Shown: positions 26,978-37,132, numbered from the stretch's first letter. The stretch: 55,568 nt of DNA from Streptosporangiaceae bacterium (GCA_030041135.1 JASHOL010000351.1:1-55568), one strand, 5' to 3'. Made by a program: numbers and translations. The notes: generated by a model from the sequence alone, not told the origin.

Positions 26978-27201
26978 AGCGTACGTCCGCCCCGTCAGAG
27001 GTATGCATTCAGGTCTCAGTGAAAGTGCGGGTTTCTCTCCGGACATCGAGATGCCCATCTTGAGATTTGCCTGATAATGTGTTGCCCCTCTCGTCAGACA
27101 ACCCGGCCCACCATAAACCTTCAGGATCGACTCTCGGCGAGGCGTAGCGGTGTCAGGGCTAGTTCGAAGAACTTCGAGGTGACGATCAGACGGCGCCTTG
27201 G

Positions 27202-27393
27202 TCACGGACCGGAATCAGTGCTCGCGGGCGTCCGGGAGAATACCTGCGCACATTCCAGGTCCAATTGCTGCCCGTCAAGGCTGTCAAGTCGAACGCCAGC
27301 GGCGGCCACCGTGGCTTCGCGGCCGAGGCGCGCCTGTGTCGCATCGCTCTCGATCCAGTCGGTCACGCTGACGTCTACCGCTGCAGGACCCAT
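27202..27393 (-). CDS. Possible small protein upstream of the SARP gene
   Basis: 63 residues beginning MGPAAVDVSVTDWIESDATQ. GGGAG lies 6 nt before the ATG, and about 69 percent of third positions are G or C, higher than in the flanking non-coding DNA but below that of long genes here. Its stop overlaps a GTG of the long SARP frame (GTGA at 27202-27205). No family is recognised. It could be a leader or small regulator of the SARP gene, or chance. Confidence 0.4.
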   Translation of the reverse strand: MGPAAVDVSVTDWIESDATQARLGREATVAAAGVRLDSLDGQQLDLECAQVFSRTPASTDSGP

Positions 27394-28178
27394 GTCTGTC
27401 TCCCAGTTCGGCTTGTCTACCGGCTAAGACGAACGGCGGGTGCATGGCTCATCGCGTCTTCTCAAGATCTTCCGGGTGCACGCGGCCCTGCCGCGTGAGG
27501 TTGCAAGTCGGCAAGCTCGCGGGCGCGCTGTGCGCCTGATCGGAACCGAGTGCCTCAGCATGCCGCAATGGCCGGACCGCACGCAACGCGACTTGTGAGC
27601 TAACGGTGAGCCGGGAAACAAGTTACCTGGAGCAATGCTGCAAGCCTGGGGATCGGCAGGGGGCGAGATGAAGGTGGTGCACCTTCCCGGTGACCAAGTC
27701 GCAGCGTCTTAAGCAATGGGATCGCCACCCGCAGGTACATGTAGTCCGCCTGAACCGGTCCCTGGTCGTGAACGCCGCGGCCTCCGCTTTCCATGTCGCG
27801 GTCGCCTTCGGTGACCGTGGCGGACGACAGCCCGGCGCCGTTGCCTGGGAACTGGCCCAGCGCCGGCACGAAGTCACCCACGGCCAGCCCGTGCAGCGCT
27901 GACCCGGTATGGCGATTCCCGTTCAAGTGTCCGGGCCGACCCGTAATGCTGCCGTGCTACGCCGGTGCTATCGCCGTGCTAACGGGGCACGGAACGCTCA
28001 ATTTCACGGATCGCCTGGACCCGCACGCTTGGAGTGATGCCCATCCATCGGCTCGCACCCGTGCGCCCGCTCTGGCAGACCGCGGCGAAGGAAGCCCAGG
28101 TGACCGCCCCGCCTTTTACGCTGAGTAGTAAAGGAAATAGAAAGTTATTTCCGCGCATACTGGATGGTTATAGGAGAC
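27394..28178. other. 785-bp region without a confident gene
   Basis: Several overlapping short ORFs occur on both strands and none has a good ribosome binding site. A minus-strand stretch at about 27690-27890 has GC-rich third positions (HGLAVGDFVPALGQFPGNG) and may be the debris of a lost gene. The right end, from about 28120, is AT-rich and looks like the promoter of the following beta-helix pseudogene. Confidence 0.5.
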
Positions 28179-29067
28179 ATGAGTCGTCGTGCAGCACCCG
28201 AGGTAACCAGTGGACAAGTGAGCCGTCGCACGATAGGTGTGGTACTCACTGCGGCGGCGGGCTTCGCCGGTGCCGCGGATCTAAGGACGCGCGGAACCAG
28301 GACTAATTCCCCCGCCGCAATTACAGTTCGCTACGAGCTTACATCATCCGTAACCGGGCCAGCGTACATTGACTGGCTCTCGCCTTCTAATGACACCACT
28401 GGCGCGACCGATGCCGCCACGATAAATTCGGCGCTGGCCAGCAATATCGTAGTGGTTCTCGGGCCCGGCCACTGGTATATTGATGCGCCCATCATACTGC
28501 CCTCGTGTGGTAATCGAGCACGTGGCCACTCATCAGGCAACAGGACGTGGACTGGCGCTGATATACGACTCATCGGCGGTAGGCGACGGCTCAGGCGGGC
28601 AGCCCGATGGCTGGCGGGTACGCGGATTCATGGCGTCGGCGTCGACCGGTTATGGCATCTATGTCAATGGCGCCGCCGACATGATCTGGGAACAGGTCCG
28701 CGGCTATCGGCGGGCAGTCCTATGGCTGGCTCATCAATAGCATGGCCAACAGCATCTTGACAGCATGCCGCGGCCAGAACAATACGTCCGCCAACTGGTG
28801 GATCGCCTGGACAGCGGGCAACTCTGGCTGCTACCTGAAACTTAACGGATGCGTCAGCGACCAGGGGCAGACCAGCGGCTGGCGGTTCGATGATTACAAC
28901 CCGGACGCTGCTCCTGACGTGAGTATCACCATGAACGGCTGCTCGTCCAATGACGACGGCCAGACCGGCACCACCAGCAGCCCCTACGAGGGCGCCCCAG
29001 TAATTTCAGGGCACTCGCCACCAGGATCGCTAACGGCAGCGTCGTCAAGGTATCGGACAGCGCCTAA
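28179..29067 (+). pseudogene. Frameshifted secreted right-handed beta-helix (pectate-lyase-like) protein
   Basis: A single protein can be followed through three frames. It starts at ATG 28179 with AGGAG, and has a Tat-like leader (VSRRTIGVVLTAAAGFAGAAD). DTTGATDAATINSALAS then GHWYIDAPIILPS is typical of the GH28-related/pectate lyase superfamily N-terminus. Near 28505 the frame shifts to RGLALIYDSSAVGDG...STGYGIYVNGAADMIWEQ; near 28700 to SYGWLINSMANS and WWIAWTAGNSGCYLKLNGC; near 29010 to ALATRIANGSVVKVSDSA and stop at 29067. At least three indels mean it is dead unless sequencing errors explain them. Confidence 0.75.
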
Positions 29068-29323
29068 CCCTCCATGGTGCTGGAGCGGGCGGCAGCCCGG
29101 GCAAGGCGACTTGGCATCGAGGAGGTCGGCTCGGGGCTGGCCGGCATTACGCGGGCTCGTGGCCGACCCGCGCGACGGCTCACTGTCCGACCCGAGTTGG
29201 CTCAGGTTAGTCACGCCGCCAGAGCGCTGGACCGTCCAGAACCTAAAAGGATGCCGTCGCAAGGCAATCCGGGTCAGGCCATGGCGATGCTCGCCGGCGA
29301 CCGGGAGCTATCATCGTGGCGCG

Positions 29324-30100
29324 TCACGACGTGCTGCTCCTGGCGCCTGGGTCCGCTTCCAGTGTCGCGAGGTCGCGGACCGCGTAGCGGCGGTGCTCGC
29401 ACTCCTCCCTCATGACCACGCGCAGGCAGGGGCCGAGGGTATATGTCTTGTCCGGGTAGCCGGGCGCGGGCAGCCGCGGGCATACCCGTTCCAGGTCGTC
29501 ATCGGTGAGCCCGTTCACGATGCCGCGCACCATCGTCACCCGGGTGCCGCGTGCTTCCAGTACCTCGGCCAGAGGCGGGCGCGCGTCGAGGTCGATGACG
29601 AGCGCTGCGGCGTCCTCGATCGGGTAGCCGGGGTTCGGGAGGCCGAGCCGGTGGTACGGCATCGGCTCATTGAGAATCATGTGGCCGGCCCACCTGTCGG
29701 TGGCGAAGACGAGATGGCGCAGCGTCTCTGCGAAGGACCATTCGTCGTCGACCCGCTGCTGCAGGGCGGTTTCGGGCAGCCGCCCGGCGCGGGCGACGGT
29801 CTCGGCCCAGAGACGCTCGATCGTGCCCCACATCGCGCGGTAGTCATCGGCTGTCCGCATCTCTCTCAGCTGGATGCGTTCGGGGTGGCGCCGGTCGAGC
29901 TCGCGCTCCACGAATGCAGTGACGTCCACGTCGTTGACCACGAGGTTGCCGACGACCCCGGACAGGCTGACGTCAACGAGCCAGGAGTCAGCGATCCTGA
30001 CCTGGCGCAGGTCACAGTCCCGGAAAGTCGCGCCGGTGAAGTCAGTGCCGGTGAAGCTGGCACCGCGAAATGCATCGCTGCCGTCGTAGTCGGCTGCCAT
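29324..30100 (-). CDS. DinB-family protein with N-terminal pentapeptide repeats
   Basis: 258 residues. The first about 50 residues form a short pentapeptide-repeat stretch (FRGASFTGTDFTGATFRDCDLRQVRI). The rest is a DinB-like four-helix bundle with WSFAETLRHLVFATDRWAG and a late His-containing HRRYAVRDLATL. DinB-like proteins include thiol-dependent S-transferases and nickel or zinc binding enzymes; this fused subgroup is common in actinomycetes but uncharacterised as far as I know. The ATG at 30100 (MAADYDGSDAFRG) is the natural domain start, although the frame is open further upstream. Confidence 0.85.
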   Translation of the reverse strand: MAADYDGSDAFRGASFTGTDFTGATFRDCDLRQVRIADSWLVDVSLSGVVGNLVVNDVDVTAFVERELDRRHPERIQLREMRTADDYRAMWGTIERLWAETVARAGRLPETALQQRVDDEWSFAETLRHLVFATDRWAGHMILNEPMPYHRLGLPNPGYPIEDAAALVIDLDARPPLAEVLEARGTRVTMVRGIVNGLTDDDLERVCPRLPAPGYPDKTYTLGPCLRVVMREECEHRRYAVRDLATLEADPGARSSTS

Positions 30101-30508
30101 CGCGCCATTGTCCCCAATCGGCCGTAGGCCTACAACCGCCCGCTGCCTGAGGGGCGGTTCGCCTGATCCCGTCCGAGGCCGGAGTGTCCGCGGCGAGAAA
30201 CCTCGGCGGTGAGCCGAACCGCCTCGTCGCCTGCTGCTACTAACTCTGCATGGCAATTCTCCTGGGTCGCAGATGACCGAGCCGTACGGAGACGTCGGCT
30301 CAGCCATCTTCACCGGCCGTCAGGAGAGTGCTCGCGGCGATGCGATGCTGGCAGGATCGGTCGGGGCGACGAGGATGCGATGGCCGAGTTCTTCCCGCCA
30401 GGCCGCGGCGGCCAGCACCCGCGTCATCTCGCTGACGCGCGAATACCGCGCGGATGGTGCGGCAGCTTAGCCCTCGGCGGCCCGTACGTCCGGGATCGGC
30501 GTACTGCG
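30101..30508. other. 408-bp intergenic region
   Basis: No gene is recognised. The left part is the presumed promoter of the DinB-like gene. On the minus strand, about 30335-30450 encodes a protein-like string (EMTRVLAAAAWREELGHRIL) that may be a gene remnant, but it has no recognisable family. Confidence 0.4.
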
Positions 30509-30814
30509 CTAACTCCGCATTAGCGATATCGCCAGGTCCGGCTTGACCAGGGACGCGACGTATCTCGGCCAGACCATGGCACCGTGACAGCGGAAACTGA
30601 TCACCTCGGCATCAGCCGCATCGAACGGACGGTCTCGGCTTGAGTACCGGCCCTTCCGTATCCGCAGGACGTGGCCCCCGGGCTCGAGCAGAGTCTCGGC
30701 CGTCTCACCGTACTTAACCGAGCCGACGCTCTTGCCATCGACCGAGATCTCAAACTGACCGCGCACAAGCTCGATGCCGACACCTTCACGCGTCAACCTG
30801 AGCGTTGCTGACAT
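30509..30814 (-). CDS. Small conserved-looking protein, function unknown
   Basis: 101 residues starting MSATLRLTREGVGIELVRGQ. The middle, FEISVDGKSVGSVKYGETAETLLEPGGHVLRIRKG, resembles PEGA-like carrier strands in which a short domain presents a ligand- or wall-contacting loop; this is a weak similarity by eye. AAGGAG lies 6 nt before the ATG at 30814, a strong argument that it is real. Its promoter lies in an AT-rich region with palindromes shared with the divergent ABC exporter operon. Confidence 0.7.
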   Translation of the reverse strand: MSATLRLTREGVGIELVRGQFEISVDGKSVGSVKYGETAETLLEPGGHVLRIRKGRYSSRDRPFDAADAEVISFRCHGAMVWPRYVASLVKPDLAISLMRS

Positions 30815-31123
30815 AGTTACTCCTTTACGTGCGAGTGCTCTCAAGTGGGTCTCACGTGCTCGTGCCGGGGCCCCGGCCGGCGGCGGGAACGCTTGGTGTC
30901 CCTGCCCGCTTGCTAGCATGATACCAAGAGAGTATCATTGTGATATCATATTGTCGTCAGACGGTGGCGCCCCACGAGGGCAGCAGAGAAGAGACGGCGT
31001 GGACCTACCGGACAGCGCGGTCGCGGGACGGTTCCTGCGCTGCTCGGGTTGGCGGCGGCGACTTGGCCGGCGAAGCTGGGTGTCCTGGCCGCTATGTCGG
31101 CTCGCTAGCAAACCAAGGTAAAC
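30815..31123. other. 309-bp divergent intergenic region
   Basis: It separates the small unknown gene from the ABC exporter operon. An AT-rich core (30915-30955) with palindromes is the likely regulatory centre. The rest has no credible ORF. Confidence 0.5.
30918..30948. promoter_or_regulatory. Palindromic operator candidate
   Basis: ATGATAC (30918-30924) and GTATCAT (30932-30938) form an inverted repeat with a 7-bp spacer. TGATATCA (30941-30948) follows as a second perfect palindrome with the same TGATA core. PadR-, GntR- and TetR-type repressors use such sites near ABC exporter genes, but no such regulator is adjacent. Confidence 0.5.
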
Positions 31124-31996
31124 ATGACAGAACGTGCAGCCATGAGGGTGACAGGGGACAAGGAAGAAGTGGCGATGCAAACAGGCAAGACGTCCGGCGA
31201 GCTGCCCCGCTACCAGCCCGGGACCGGGACCGGCGGGTCAGCGGTCGCAGTGCGGGGGCTACGGAAGCGGTTCGGGGACAAGGAGGCGGTGGCCGGCATC
31301 GATCTGCAGATCGAAGCGGGCTCGCTGGCCGGGCTCGTCGGGCCGAACGGTGCGGGCAAGACTACGTCGCTGTCGATGATGACCGGGCTGCTGCGACCGG
31401 ACGGCGGGCAGGTGCTGGTCGATGGGCGGGACGTGTGGCAGGACCCGCCCGCGGCTAAGGCGATCATGGGCGTGGTTACGGCCGAGGTCAGGCTGTTCGA
31501 GCGGCTCAGCGGCGAGGAGCTTCTCGAGTACGCGGGCCGGCTGCGCGGACTGCCCGCAAGCGAGGCACGCGAACGAGCCGCCCAGCTGCTGGACGTGCTG
31601 GATCTGGCAGCAGACGCCAAGCGACTGGTCGCGGACTACTCAACCGGGATGCGCAAGAAGGCAGCGCTCGGCTGCGCGCTGATCCACAACCCGTCTGTGC
31701 TGTTTCTCGACGAGCCACTGGAGGGGGTCGATCCGGTGTCCGGGGACGTCATCCGCCGTCTGCTGACCCGTTTCGCCGCATCCGGCTCGACCGTGCTGTT
31801 CTCCAGTCACGTCATGGAACTGGTCGAGCAGGTATGCGATCACGTGTCCATCATCGACAAGGGCAAGATCGTAGCGACCGGCACCATCGACGAGGTCCGC
31901 GGCGGCAAGACACTGCAGCGGGCGTTCATCGACCTAATCGGCCCGCGCGCTACCGACGAGGAGGTGCTGTCATGGCTCGGCTCCTCGTCCAGCTGA
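31124..31996 (+). CDS. ABC transporter ATP-binding protein
   Basis: 290 residues. Walker A is GLVGPNGAGKTTS, the ABC signature is YSTGMRKKAAL, and Walker B is VLFLDEPLEGVDP, followed by the H-loop in FSSHVMELV. It powers the membrane protein encoded next, which overlaps it by 25 bp. Together they are an ABC-2-type exporter. AAGG at 5 nt supports the ATG at 31124, but an ATG at 31175 with GGAAG is equally possible since the domain begins at about residue 35. The substrate is unknown. Confidence 0.93.
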   Translation: MTERAAMRVTGDKEEVAMQTGKTSGELPRYQPGTGTGGSAVAVRGLRKRFGDKEAVAGIDLQIEAGSLAGLVGPNGAGKTTSLSMMTGLLRPDGGQVLVDGRDVWQDPPAAKAIMGVVTAEVRLFERLSGEELLEYAGRLRGLPASEARERAAQLLDVLDLAADAKRLVADYSTGMRKKAALGCALIHNPSVLFLDEPLEGVDPVSGDVIRRLLTRFAASGSTVLFSSHVMELVEQVCDHVSIIDKGKIVATGTIDEVRGGKTLQRAFIDLIGPRATDEEVLSWLGSSSS

Positions 31997-33564
31997 AGCT
32001 GCGCTTGCTGCTGAACGCGCTGCGCTCGTCCGACGCCGCCAAGATTTCTTTCCTCGTCAGCACGACGTTCGCGGTGCTGCTCGCAATCGGTACGTTTCTG
32101 CTGCTGGCGACGTTCCGCGGCAAGAGCACGTCGGTTGACCTGACCGCGGTCATCTTCACGGTGTTCGTGTTCGGCTGGCTGATCGCGCCGATCATGGTCT
32201 TTGGCGTGGACGGCACGCTCGACCCGGCCACGCTGGCGCTCTATCCGCTGGGCACCCGGAAGCTGGCGGGCGGACTGCTGGCGGCTTCGGCCACCGGCGC
32301 GTGGCCGATAGCCAATGTCGTCGGCCTGCTCGGAGTGACAGTCGGGCTGGCCAGCGGAGCGCTCGGCGAGATCGTCGCGGTGGTAGCGGTGGTGCTGCAG
32401 GTACTGTTCTGCATCACGCTATCCCGTTTTGTCACGACCTCGCTGGCCGGCTTGCTCCGGTCGCGCCGCGGCCGGGACCTGGCTGTGTTCCTGATTATCC
32501 CGCTGTTCGCCCTGTACGAGTTCTTCGGGCAGGTGGTCCCTAAAGCGGCCGCCGAGGGAAAGATCACCGCGGCGAGCTTCACGGGCCTCGACTCGTGGAT
32601 GCGCTGGCTGCCGCCGGGCCTGGCCGCGCACGCGATCCAGGACGCCTCGGACGGCCGGCCCGCCACGGCGCTCGCCCGCCTTGCCGCGCTGGCAGCCGTC
32701 ACCGTGTTGTTCGGCTTGCTGTGGGTCAGGTCGCTGAGCCGCGCGTTGGTGACAGCCGATACCACAACGCAAGCGGCCAGGGTACGCGGCGCCAAGCTGC
32801 CGCTGGCCGGGTTCGGCCTGCGCGGTGCCGTTGCCGCCCGGTTCTGGCTCTACCAGCGCCGCGATCCCACCTCACTCGTCTACTGGGCGGTCATCGCGGT
32901 CGTCACGGCTGCGGTGTCCGCTAGATCGCTGATCGGCAAGAACCACCATCCCGCGATCATCCTGGCCAGTGCGATCCTCGGCGCCGCGTTTGTCGGAGTC
33001 TTCCACGTCAACTCGGCAGGGCAGACCGGCCCGCCGTTCCTCCTCGAAGCGACGGCGCTGAGTCGCGCTCGTGACCTGCGTGCCTACTTCTCGGGGCAGA
33101 ACGTCGTGTGCTGGGTAATCGGCGCGCCGCTGGTCATCGCCGTCTGCTTCGGCCTCGCCGCTGCGGCCGGCCGGCCCGGTTTCGGAGTCGAAGCAGCACC
33201 GGTTGTACTGGCTGGAATCGGCGCTGCGCTGGGGCTCAGCAACCTGTTCAGCGTCGCGCTGCCGTATCCGATGGCCAGGCGGACTGGCACGCCGATGCTG
33301 GTAGCCGCGCAGGGTTACGGCGGCTACCGGGTCGCCGGCATTCTCGGCACCCTGGCGGGCACCGCGATCGCGGCGGCACCCGTGATCATCTTGGTGCTCC
33401 GGACAGCTAACGACGCGATGGCGGTCCGGATCGGCGTGCTCGTACCGGCCGCGGCCATCTACGGCTTCGCACTTGCATTCGCCGGTGTCCGGCTGGCTGC
33501 AGCCGCTGCCGCCGGAAGAATGCCCGAGCTGAGCGAGGCGGCCTCGCGCAGCGCCATGGTCTGA
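31972..33564 (+). CDS. ABC exporter membrane protein
   Basis: 530 residues with at least ten hydrophobic helices (for example FLVSTTFAVLLAIGTFLLLA, VIFTVFVFGWLIAPIMVFGV, EIVAVVAVVLQVLFCI). Two related halves may be present, as in other large actinobacterial exporter permeases. The ATG at 31972 has GAGGAGG 8 nt upstream, inside the end of the ATPase gene, so translation is coupled. It forms the membrane channel for the ATPase; what it moves is not known. Confidence 0.88.
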   Translation: MARLLVQLKLRLLLNALRSSDAAKISFLVSTTFAVLLAIGTFLLLATFRGKSTSVDLTAVIFTVFVFGWLIAPIMVFGVDGTLDPATLALYPLGTRKLAGGLLAASATGAWPIANVVGLLGVTVGLASGALGEIVAVVAVVLQVLFCITLSRFVTTSLAGLLRSRRGRDLAVFLIIPLFALYEFFGQVVPKAAAEGKITAASFTGLDSWMRWLPPGLAAHAIQDASDGRPATALARLAALAAVTVLFGLLWVRSLSRALVTADTTTQAARVRGAKLPLAGFGLRGAVAARFWLYQRRDPTSLVYWAVIAVVTAAVSARSLIGKNHHPAIILASAILGAAFVGVFHVNSAGQTGPPFLLEATALSRARDLRAYFSGQNVVCWVIGAPLVIAVCFGLAAAAGRPGFGVEAAPVVLAGIGAALGLSNLFSVALPYPMARRTGTPMLVAAQGYGGYRVAGILGTLAGTAIAAAPVIILVLRTANDAMAVRIGVLVPAAAIYGFALAFAGVRLAAAAAAGRMPELSEAASRSAMV

Positions 33565-33667
33565 GCAGAAGACCGACTTGCCGGTACAAGACCGGATGGC
33601 CGGCCTCTCGATCCTCGAAGAGCCGATGCGCTACCAGCGGTTCGGCTTCCCAACCGGCTGAACGGGA

Positions 33668-34450
33668 TCAGGCCAGCGGCTGCGTCGGACCCGCTTCGGC
33701 GGACTGGTCGTCGGCCGCGGAGCTGTAAGCGTCGGCCGGCGCGCGGATCTGATCAGGACTAGGCGGGATGATGTCGACCGTGATCCCGAAATCCCACAGT
33801 TCGGTTACCGCCCAGCTCTCAGCATCGGCGGGTACGGCGGGATCGGAGTTTACGGCGATGCGTCGGGCCCGGCCGTCCGGGTCGAGCCATACCTCGGCCG
33901 GAAGCTGCCGAAGTGATCGATACGGGCCAGCTGGCACGGTCACGCCACTCGGCAGAGCGGCGTCTGCGCGCCCGAGGTCGAGCGCGACGCGGAAGCGCGC
34001 TGTCATGACGCCGCGGACAGTGTCCGGCCCGACCTCCGCGATGTCGTCGGTAGCGCCAAACAGAGCATCCAGAGGCCAGAGGGGGTCGTTTGGCCAGCGC
34101 GGACCGCTGGGATCGCCGAGCGAGAAGCCAGTCCAGTTCTCGCCGACGTGGATGTAGACGTTTGCCCCGTCGTACACGTTCTCGGCGTGGTAAATGCGCT
34201 CTTTCGCCGCGCCCTGGTCATCCTCGCGCTCAAGAAATTTCTCGTTGAGGCCGTCGGTGAAGAACACGGCCTGCATCACCCTGGCTCGCCGCGCGGCGAG
34301 GTCGGCGACGCCCTCGCACCGCCGGTCGGCTGGCCCCGGCACCGGTGAGCCGGTGCAATAGGCCGCGAAAAGCCGTGCAGTCCCGGCTTCGACGGTCCGG
34401 GCGGCGGCAGCGGCTAACCGGTCGGCTATCGGCTCGCCCGCAGTGTGCAC
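33668..34450 (-). CDS. Uncharacterised protein with LppX/LprG-like pattern, no signal peptide
   Basis: 260 residues. The middle and end ([53 protein letters not shown]) resemble the lipid-carrying lipoprotein fold of LppX/LprG or the sigma-factor-regulated lipoproteins of actinomycetes. Yet the N-terminus ([25 protein letters not shown]) is a soluble helix, with no lipobox or signal sequence, so a cytoplasmic role is likely. The start is a GTG at 34450, divergent from the primase-helicase gene. Similarity is by eye only. Confidence 0.65.
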   Translation of the reverse strand: MHTAGEPIADRLAAAAARTVEAGTARLFAAYCTGSPVPGPADRRCEGVADLAARRARVMQAVFFTDGLNEKFLEREDDQGAAKERIYHAENVYDGANVYIHVGENWTGFSLGDPSGPRWPNDPLWPLDALFGATDDIAEVGPDTVRGVMTARFRVALDLGRADAALPSGVTVPAGPYRSLRQLPAEVWLDPDGRARRIAVNSDPAVPADAESWAVTELWDFGITVDIIPPSPDQIRAPADAYSSAADDQSAEAGPTQPLA

Positions 34451-34684
34451 GCATTCAGGATAAAGCGGTGTGGTCAGCCGCGTCCGCTGCTACTCCGCTT
34501 GCGTGGCGTTCTACCGAGCCTGACATCGCGGCCAGAGGGCGGTTTGCTACGGAACAGTCGGCTGGTCCTGCACACGCGCCGGCCTGGGCCAGCTGCCGCG
34601 GAGCCCGGCCTTTCGGAATCGTGGCCAGCACCGCCCAGTTCCTGTGCTCTGCGGCCGTCCGAGCCTGCACGTACCGTTGTCGGC

Positions 34685-37132
34685 GTGACCGGTACTCTCG
34701 AGCGCTTCGACGGCCGCGAACCGAGAGCTGTGGCGGCCGAGCTCACGCGGCTGCGAGCCGAGAACGCCCGGCTGCTCCGGCTGCTGAACATGACGCCGGA
34801 TCAAGCCGGGCTGCCGCGCCCGCCGCAAGCCGGGTTCTTCGAGGCGCCGCCCGGACCGGTGCACGGCGGGTCGGCGTCAGCGGAGAAGGTGGCCTTTTTC
34901 GGCGCGCTGTTCGCCGCGCGTACCGACGTGTATGCCGTCCCGTACGAGAACCGCCGTACCGGCAAGGCCGGGTGGGTTCCCGCCACGCGGGGCGGATTTC
35001 GCAAGGGAGTGCCCCACGGCGAGAGGGACTACCTCCCGCTGACAACCGAAGCGCTGGCCGCGCATCTGTCTGGGAAGATGCATATCGGCCTCTACCCGCT
35101 GCTAGGCGGCGACAGCTGCCGTTGGCTGGCAGCCGACTTCGACGGTCTGGATGCGCTGATCGACGCGCTCATGTACCTGAAGGCGGCCAGGGCGCTCGGA
35201 GTGCCGACGGCGCTTGAGGTATCCCGGTCGGGCGTGGGCGCGCACGTCTGGATGTTCTTCACCGCGCCGGTCCGGGCGGAGACCGCGCGCCGCCTCGGCA
35301 CCGGACTGCTGCGGGAAGCGATGGCGCTGCGCGGCCGGATGAAGCTGGCAAGCTACGACCGGCTATTCCCGTCCCAGGACCTGCTCCCGTCCGGCGGGGT
35401 GGGCAACCTGATCGCCGCTCCGCTGTTCAAGCCCGCCCGCGCGGAGGGCCGGACCGTTTTCATCGATCCAGGAACGCTGGAACCGTACCAGGACCAGTGG
35501 GCATTCCTGTCGTCCCTCGGTCGGATGAGCCCGCGCGAAGTTGACCTCGCCGCGAACAAGGCGGGCCGGATCGCCGTCGGCTCGGAGGTGATGCGGCTGG
35601 ACACCGCAGTGTCCACGGCAACCCGTCCAACACCAGCTCCGGTCGTTCATGCCCGGCTTGGTGCCAGGATCCGGCTGGAGCAGGCCGAGCTGACACCTAG
35701 CCTGGCGGCCGGGCTGCGGCACGCTGCCTCGATACGTAATCCGGTCTTTGACGAGCGACAGCGGATGCGGGCGTCGATCTGGAACGTCCCCCGTTTCCTA
35801 TTTAGCTTCGACGAGACGGTCGACGGCGGCCTGATCCTGCCCCGTGGCCTCATCGCCAAGGTGGCATCCTTCGCGGAGGAAGCCGGCAGCCGACTGGAGA
35901 TTACCGACGAGCGGTCAACAGGAACAGCACAGGACTTCTCCTTCATGGCGACGCTGACCAGCCTGCAGCGCGAAGCCGTCGCCGAACTGGCTCGCCACGA
36001 GCTCGGGGTGCTGGTTTCGCCCCCAGGCTCGGGCAAAACTGTCGTCGCATGCGCTCTGATCGCGGCGCATGGCACTTCGACTCTTATCCTGGTCGACCGC
36101 AAGACCCTCGCCGACCAGTGGCGCGGCCGTGTCAGCGAGTTCCTCGGCATCAAGGCCGGACAGCTCGGCGGCGGTCGGGCAAAACTTCGCGGTACCGTCG
36201 ACGTCGCGACCTTGCAGACGCTAAGCCGCCGCTCGGATGTCGGCGAGCTTACTGCCGGTTACGGGCTAGTCGTTGCCGACGAATGCCATCACGTCGCGGC
36301 TGCCGCGTTCGAGTACGCTGTCCGGCAGATTCCGGCGCGCCGCTGGCTAGGGCTAACCGCCACCCCCTACCGGCGCGACAAACTGGACGACCTCATCGCC
36401 TGGCAGGTCGGCGAGATCCGGCACACCGTAACGCCGCCTCGCGACGTCGACACCAACCGGCAGGCCCTCGCCTTGCCCGGCATCACCCTGCCTGGCAGTA
36501 CCACCGGGCCAGTACCGGTCCTGTACGTTCACCACACCACTTACTGCTACAGCGGTGACGCCAACCCGCAGGCGCCAGGAGGGATGGCCGCGATCTACCG
36601 CGACCTAGCCGCTGACGAGCACCGCGCCGGCCAGATCACGGCCGACGTCGCGGCCGCCCTGGCCCGCGGCCGCCACTGCCTCGTCCTCACCCAGTGGGTC
36701 GCGCACCTCGACAAGCTCGTCGAGACTCTGCGAGCAATTGGTCATGTTCCAGTCGTCCTGCGCGGCGGGATGGGCGCGAAGAACCGCGCTGCGGCACTCC
36801 AACGGCTGCAGCATCAGCCAGGGAGCCCGCCGTTGCTAGTCGTAGCCACCGGCCCTTACGTCGGGGAGGGCTTCGATTGCCCGGCGCTGGACACCCTGTT
36901 CCTCGCCGCGCCAGTCAGGTGGAAAGGACGCCTTGTGCAGTATGCCGGGCGCATCCTGCGTGCCTACCCCGGCAAGGAAACCGCCGAGGTGCATGACTAT
37001 CACGACCTGGGCACCGGCGTTCTTGCCGCCACTCTGGCCGGCCGCGCCCCCGGCTACACCAGCCTCGGCTTCCCCGATCCGCGCCGCGTCACTCCGACAC
37101 CGAGCTCGAAGTGGGGAAGCGCTTCACATTGA
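34685..37132 (+). CDS. TOTE-type archaeo-eukaryotic primase fused to a superfamily II helicase
   Basis: About 815 residues. A short N-terminal coiled coil ([16 protein letters not shown]) leads into a primase-like domain: [27 protein letters not shown], the metal-binding DxD in [23 protein letters not shown], and YDRLFPSQD. After about residue 400 comes an SF2 helicase with Walker [12 protein letters not shown], DExH box [10 protein letters not shown], motif [12 protein letters not shown], and motifs [15 protein letters not shown] and QYAGRILR. This domain pair defines the AEP-helicase protein of TOTE conflict systems, thought to act against invading nucleic acid. The GTG at 34685 is the domain-fitting start; no strong ribosome binding site is seen. 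Confidence 0.9.
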   Translation: MTGTLERFDGREPRAVAAELTRLRAENARLLRLLNMTPDQAGLPRPPQAGFFEAPPGPVHGGSASAEKVAFFGALFAARTDVYAVPYENRRTGKAGWVPATRGGFRKGVPHGERDYLPLTTEALAAHLSGKMHIGLYPLLGGDSCRWLAADFDGLDALIDALMYLKAARALGVPTALEVSRSGVGAHVWMFFTAPVRAETARRLGTGLLREAMALRGRMKLASYDRLFPSQDLLPSGGVGNLIAAPLFKPARAEGRTVFIDPGTLEPYQDQWAFLSSLGRMSPREVDLAANKAGRIAVGSEVMRLDTAVSTATRPTPAPVVHARLGARIRLEQAELTPSLAAGLRHAASIRNPVFDERQRMRASIWNVPRFLFSFDETVDGGLILPRGLIAKVASFAEEAGSRLEITDERSTGTAQDFSFMATLTSLQREAVAELARHELGVLVSPPGSGKTVVACALIAAHGTSTLILVDRKTLADQWRGRVSEFLGIKAGQLGGGRAKLRGTVDVATLQTLSRRSDVGELTAGYGLVVADECHHVAAAAFEYAVRQIPARRWLGLTATPYRRDKLDDLIAWQVGEIRHTVTPPRDVDTNRQALALPGITLPGSTTGPVPVLYVHHTTYCYSGDANPQAPGGMAAIYRDLAADEHRAGQITADVAAALARGRHCLVLTQWVAHLDKLVETLRAIGHVPVVLRGGMGAKNRAAALQRLQHQPGSPPLLVVATGPYVGEGFDCPALDTLFLAAPVRWKGRLVQYAGRILRAYPGKETAEVHDYHDLGTGVLAATLAGRAPGYTSLGFPDPRRVTPTPSSKWGSASH

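Noticed and set aside
26978-27205. SARP start at GTG 27205
   Set aside because: The added 76 residues show non-coding codon use and no family similarity, while SARP proteins normally begin at MEFGLLGPL.
28742-30127. One 461-codon plus-strand gene
   Set aside because: Only the first about 110 codons belong to the beta-helix protein; the rest is intergenic and then antisense of the DinB-like gene.
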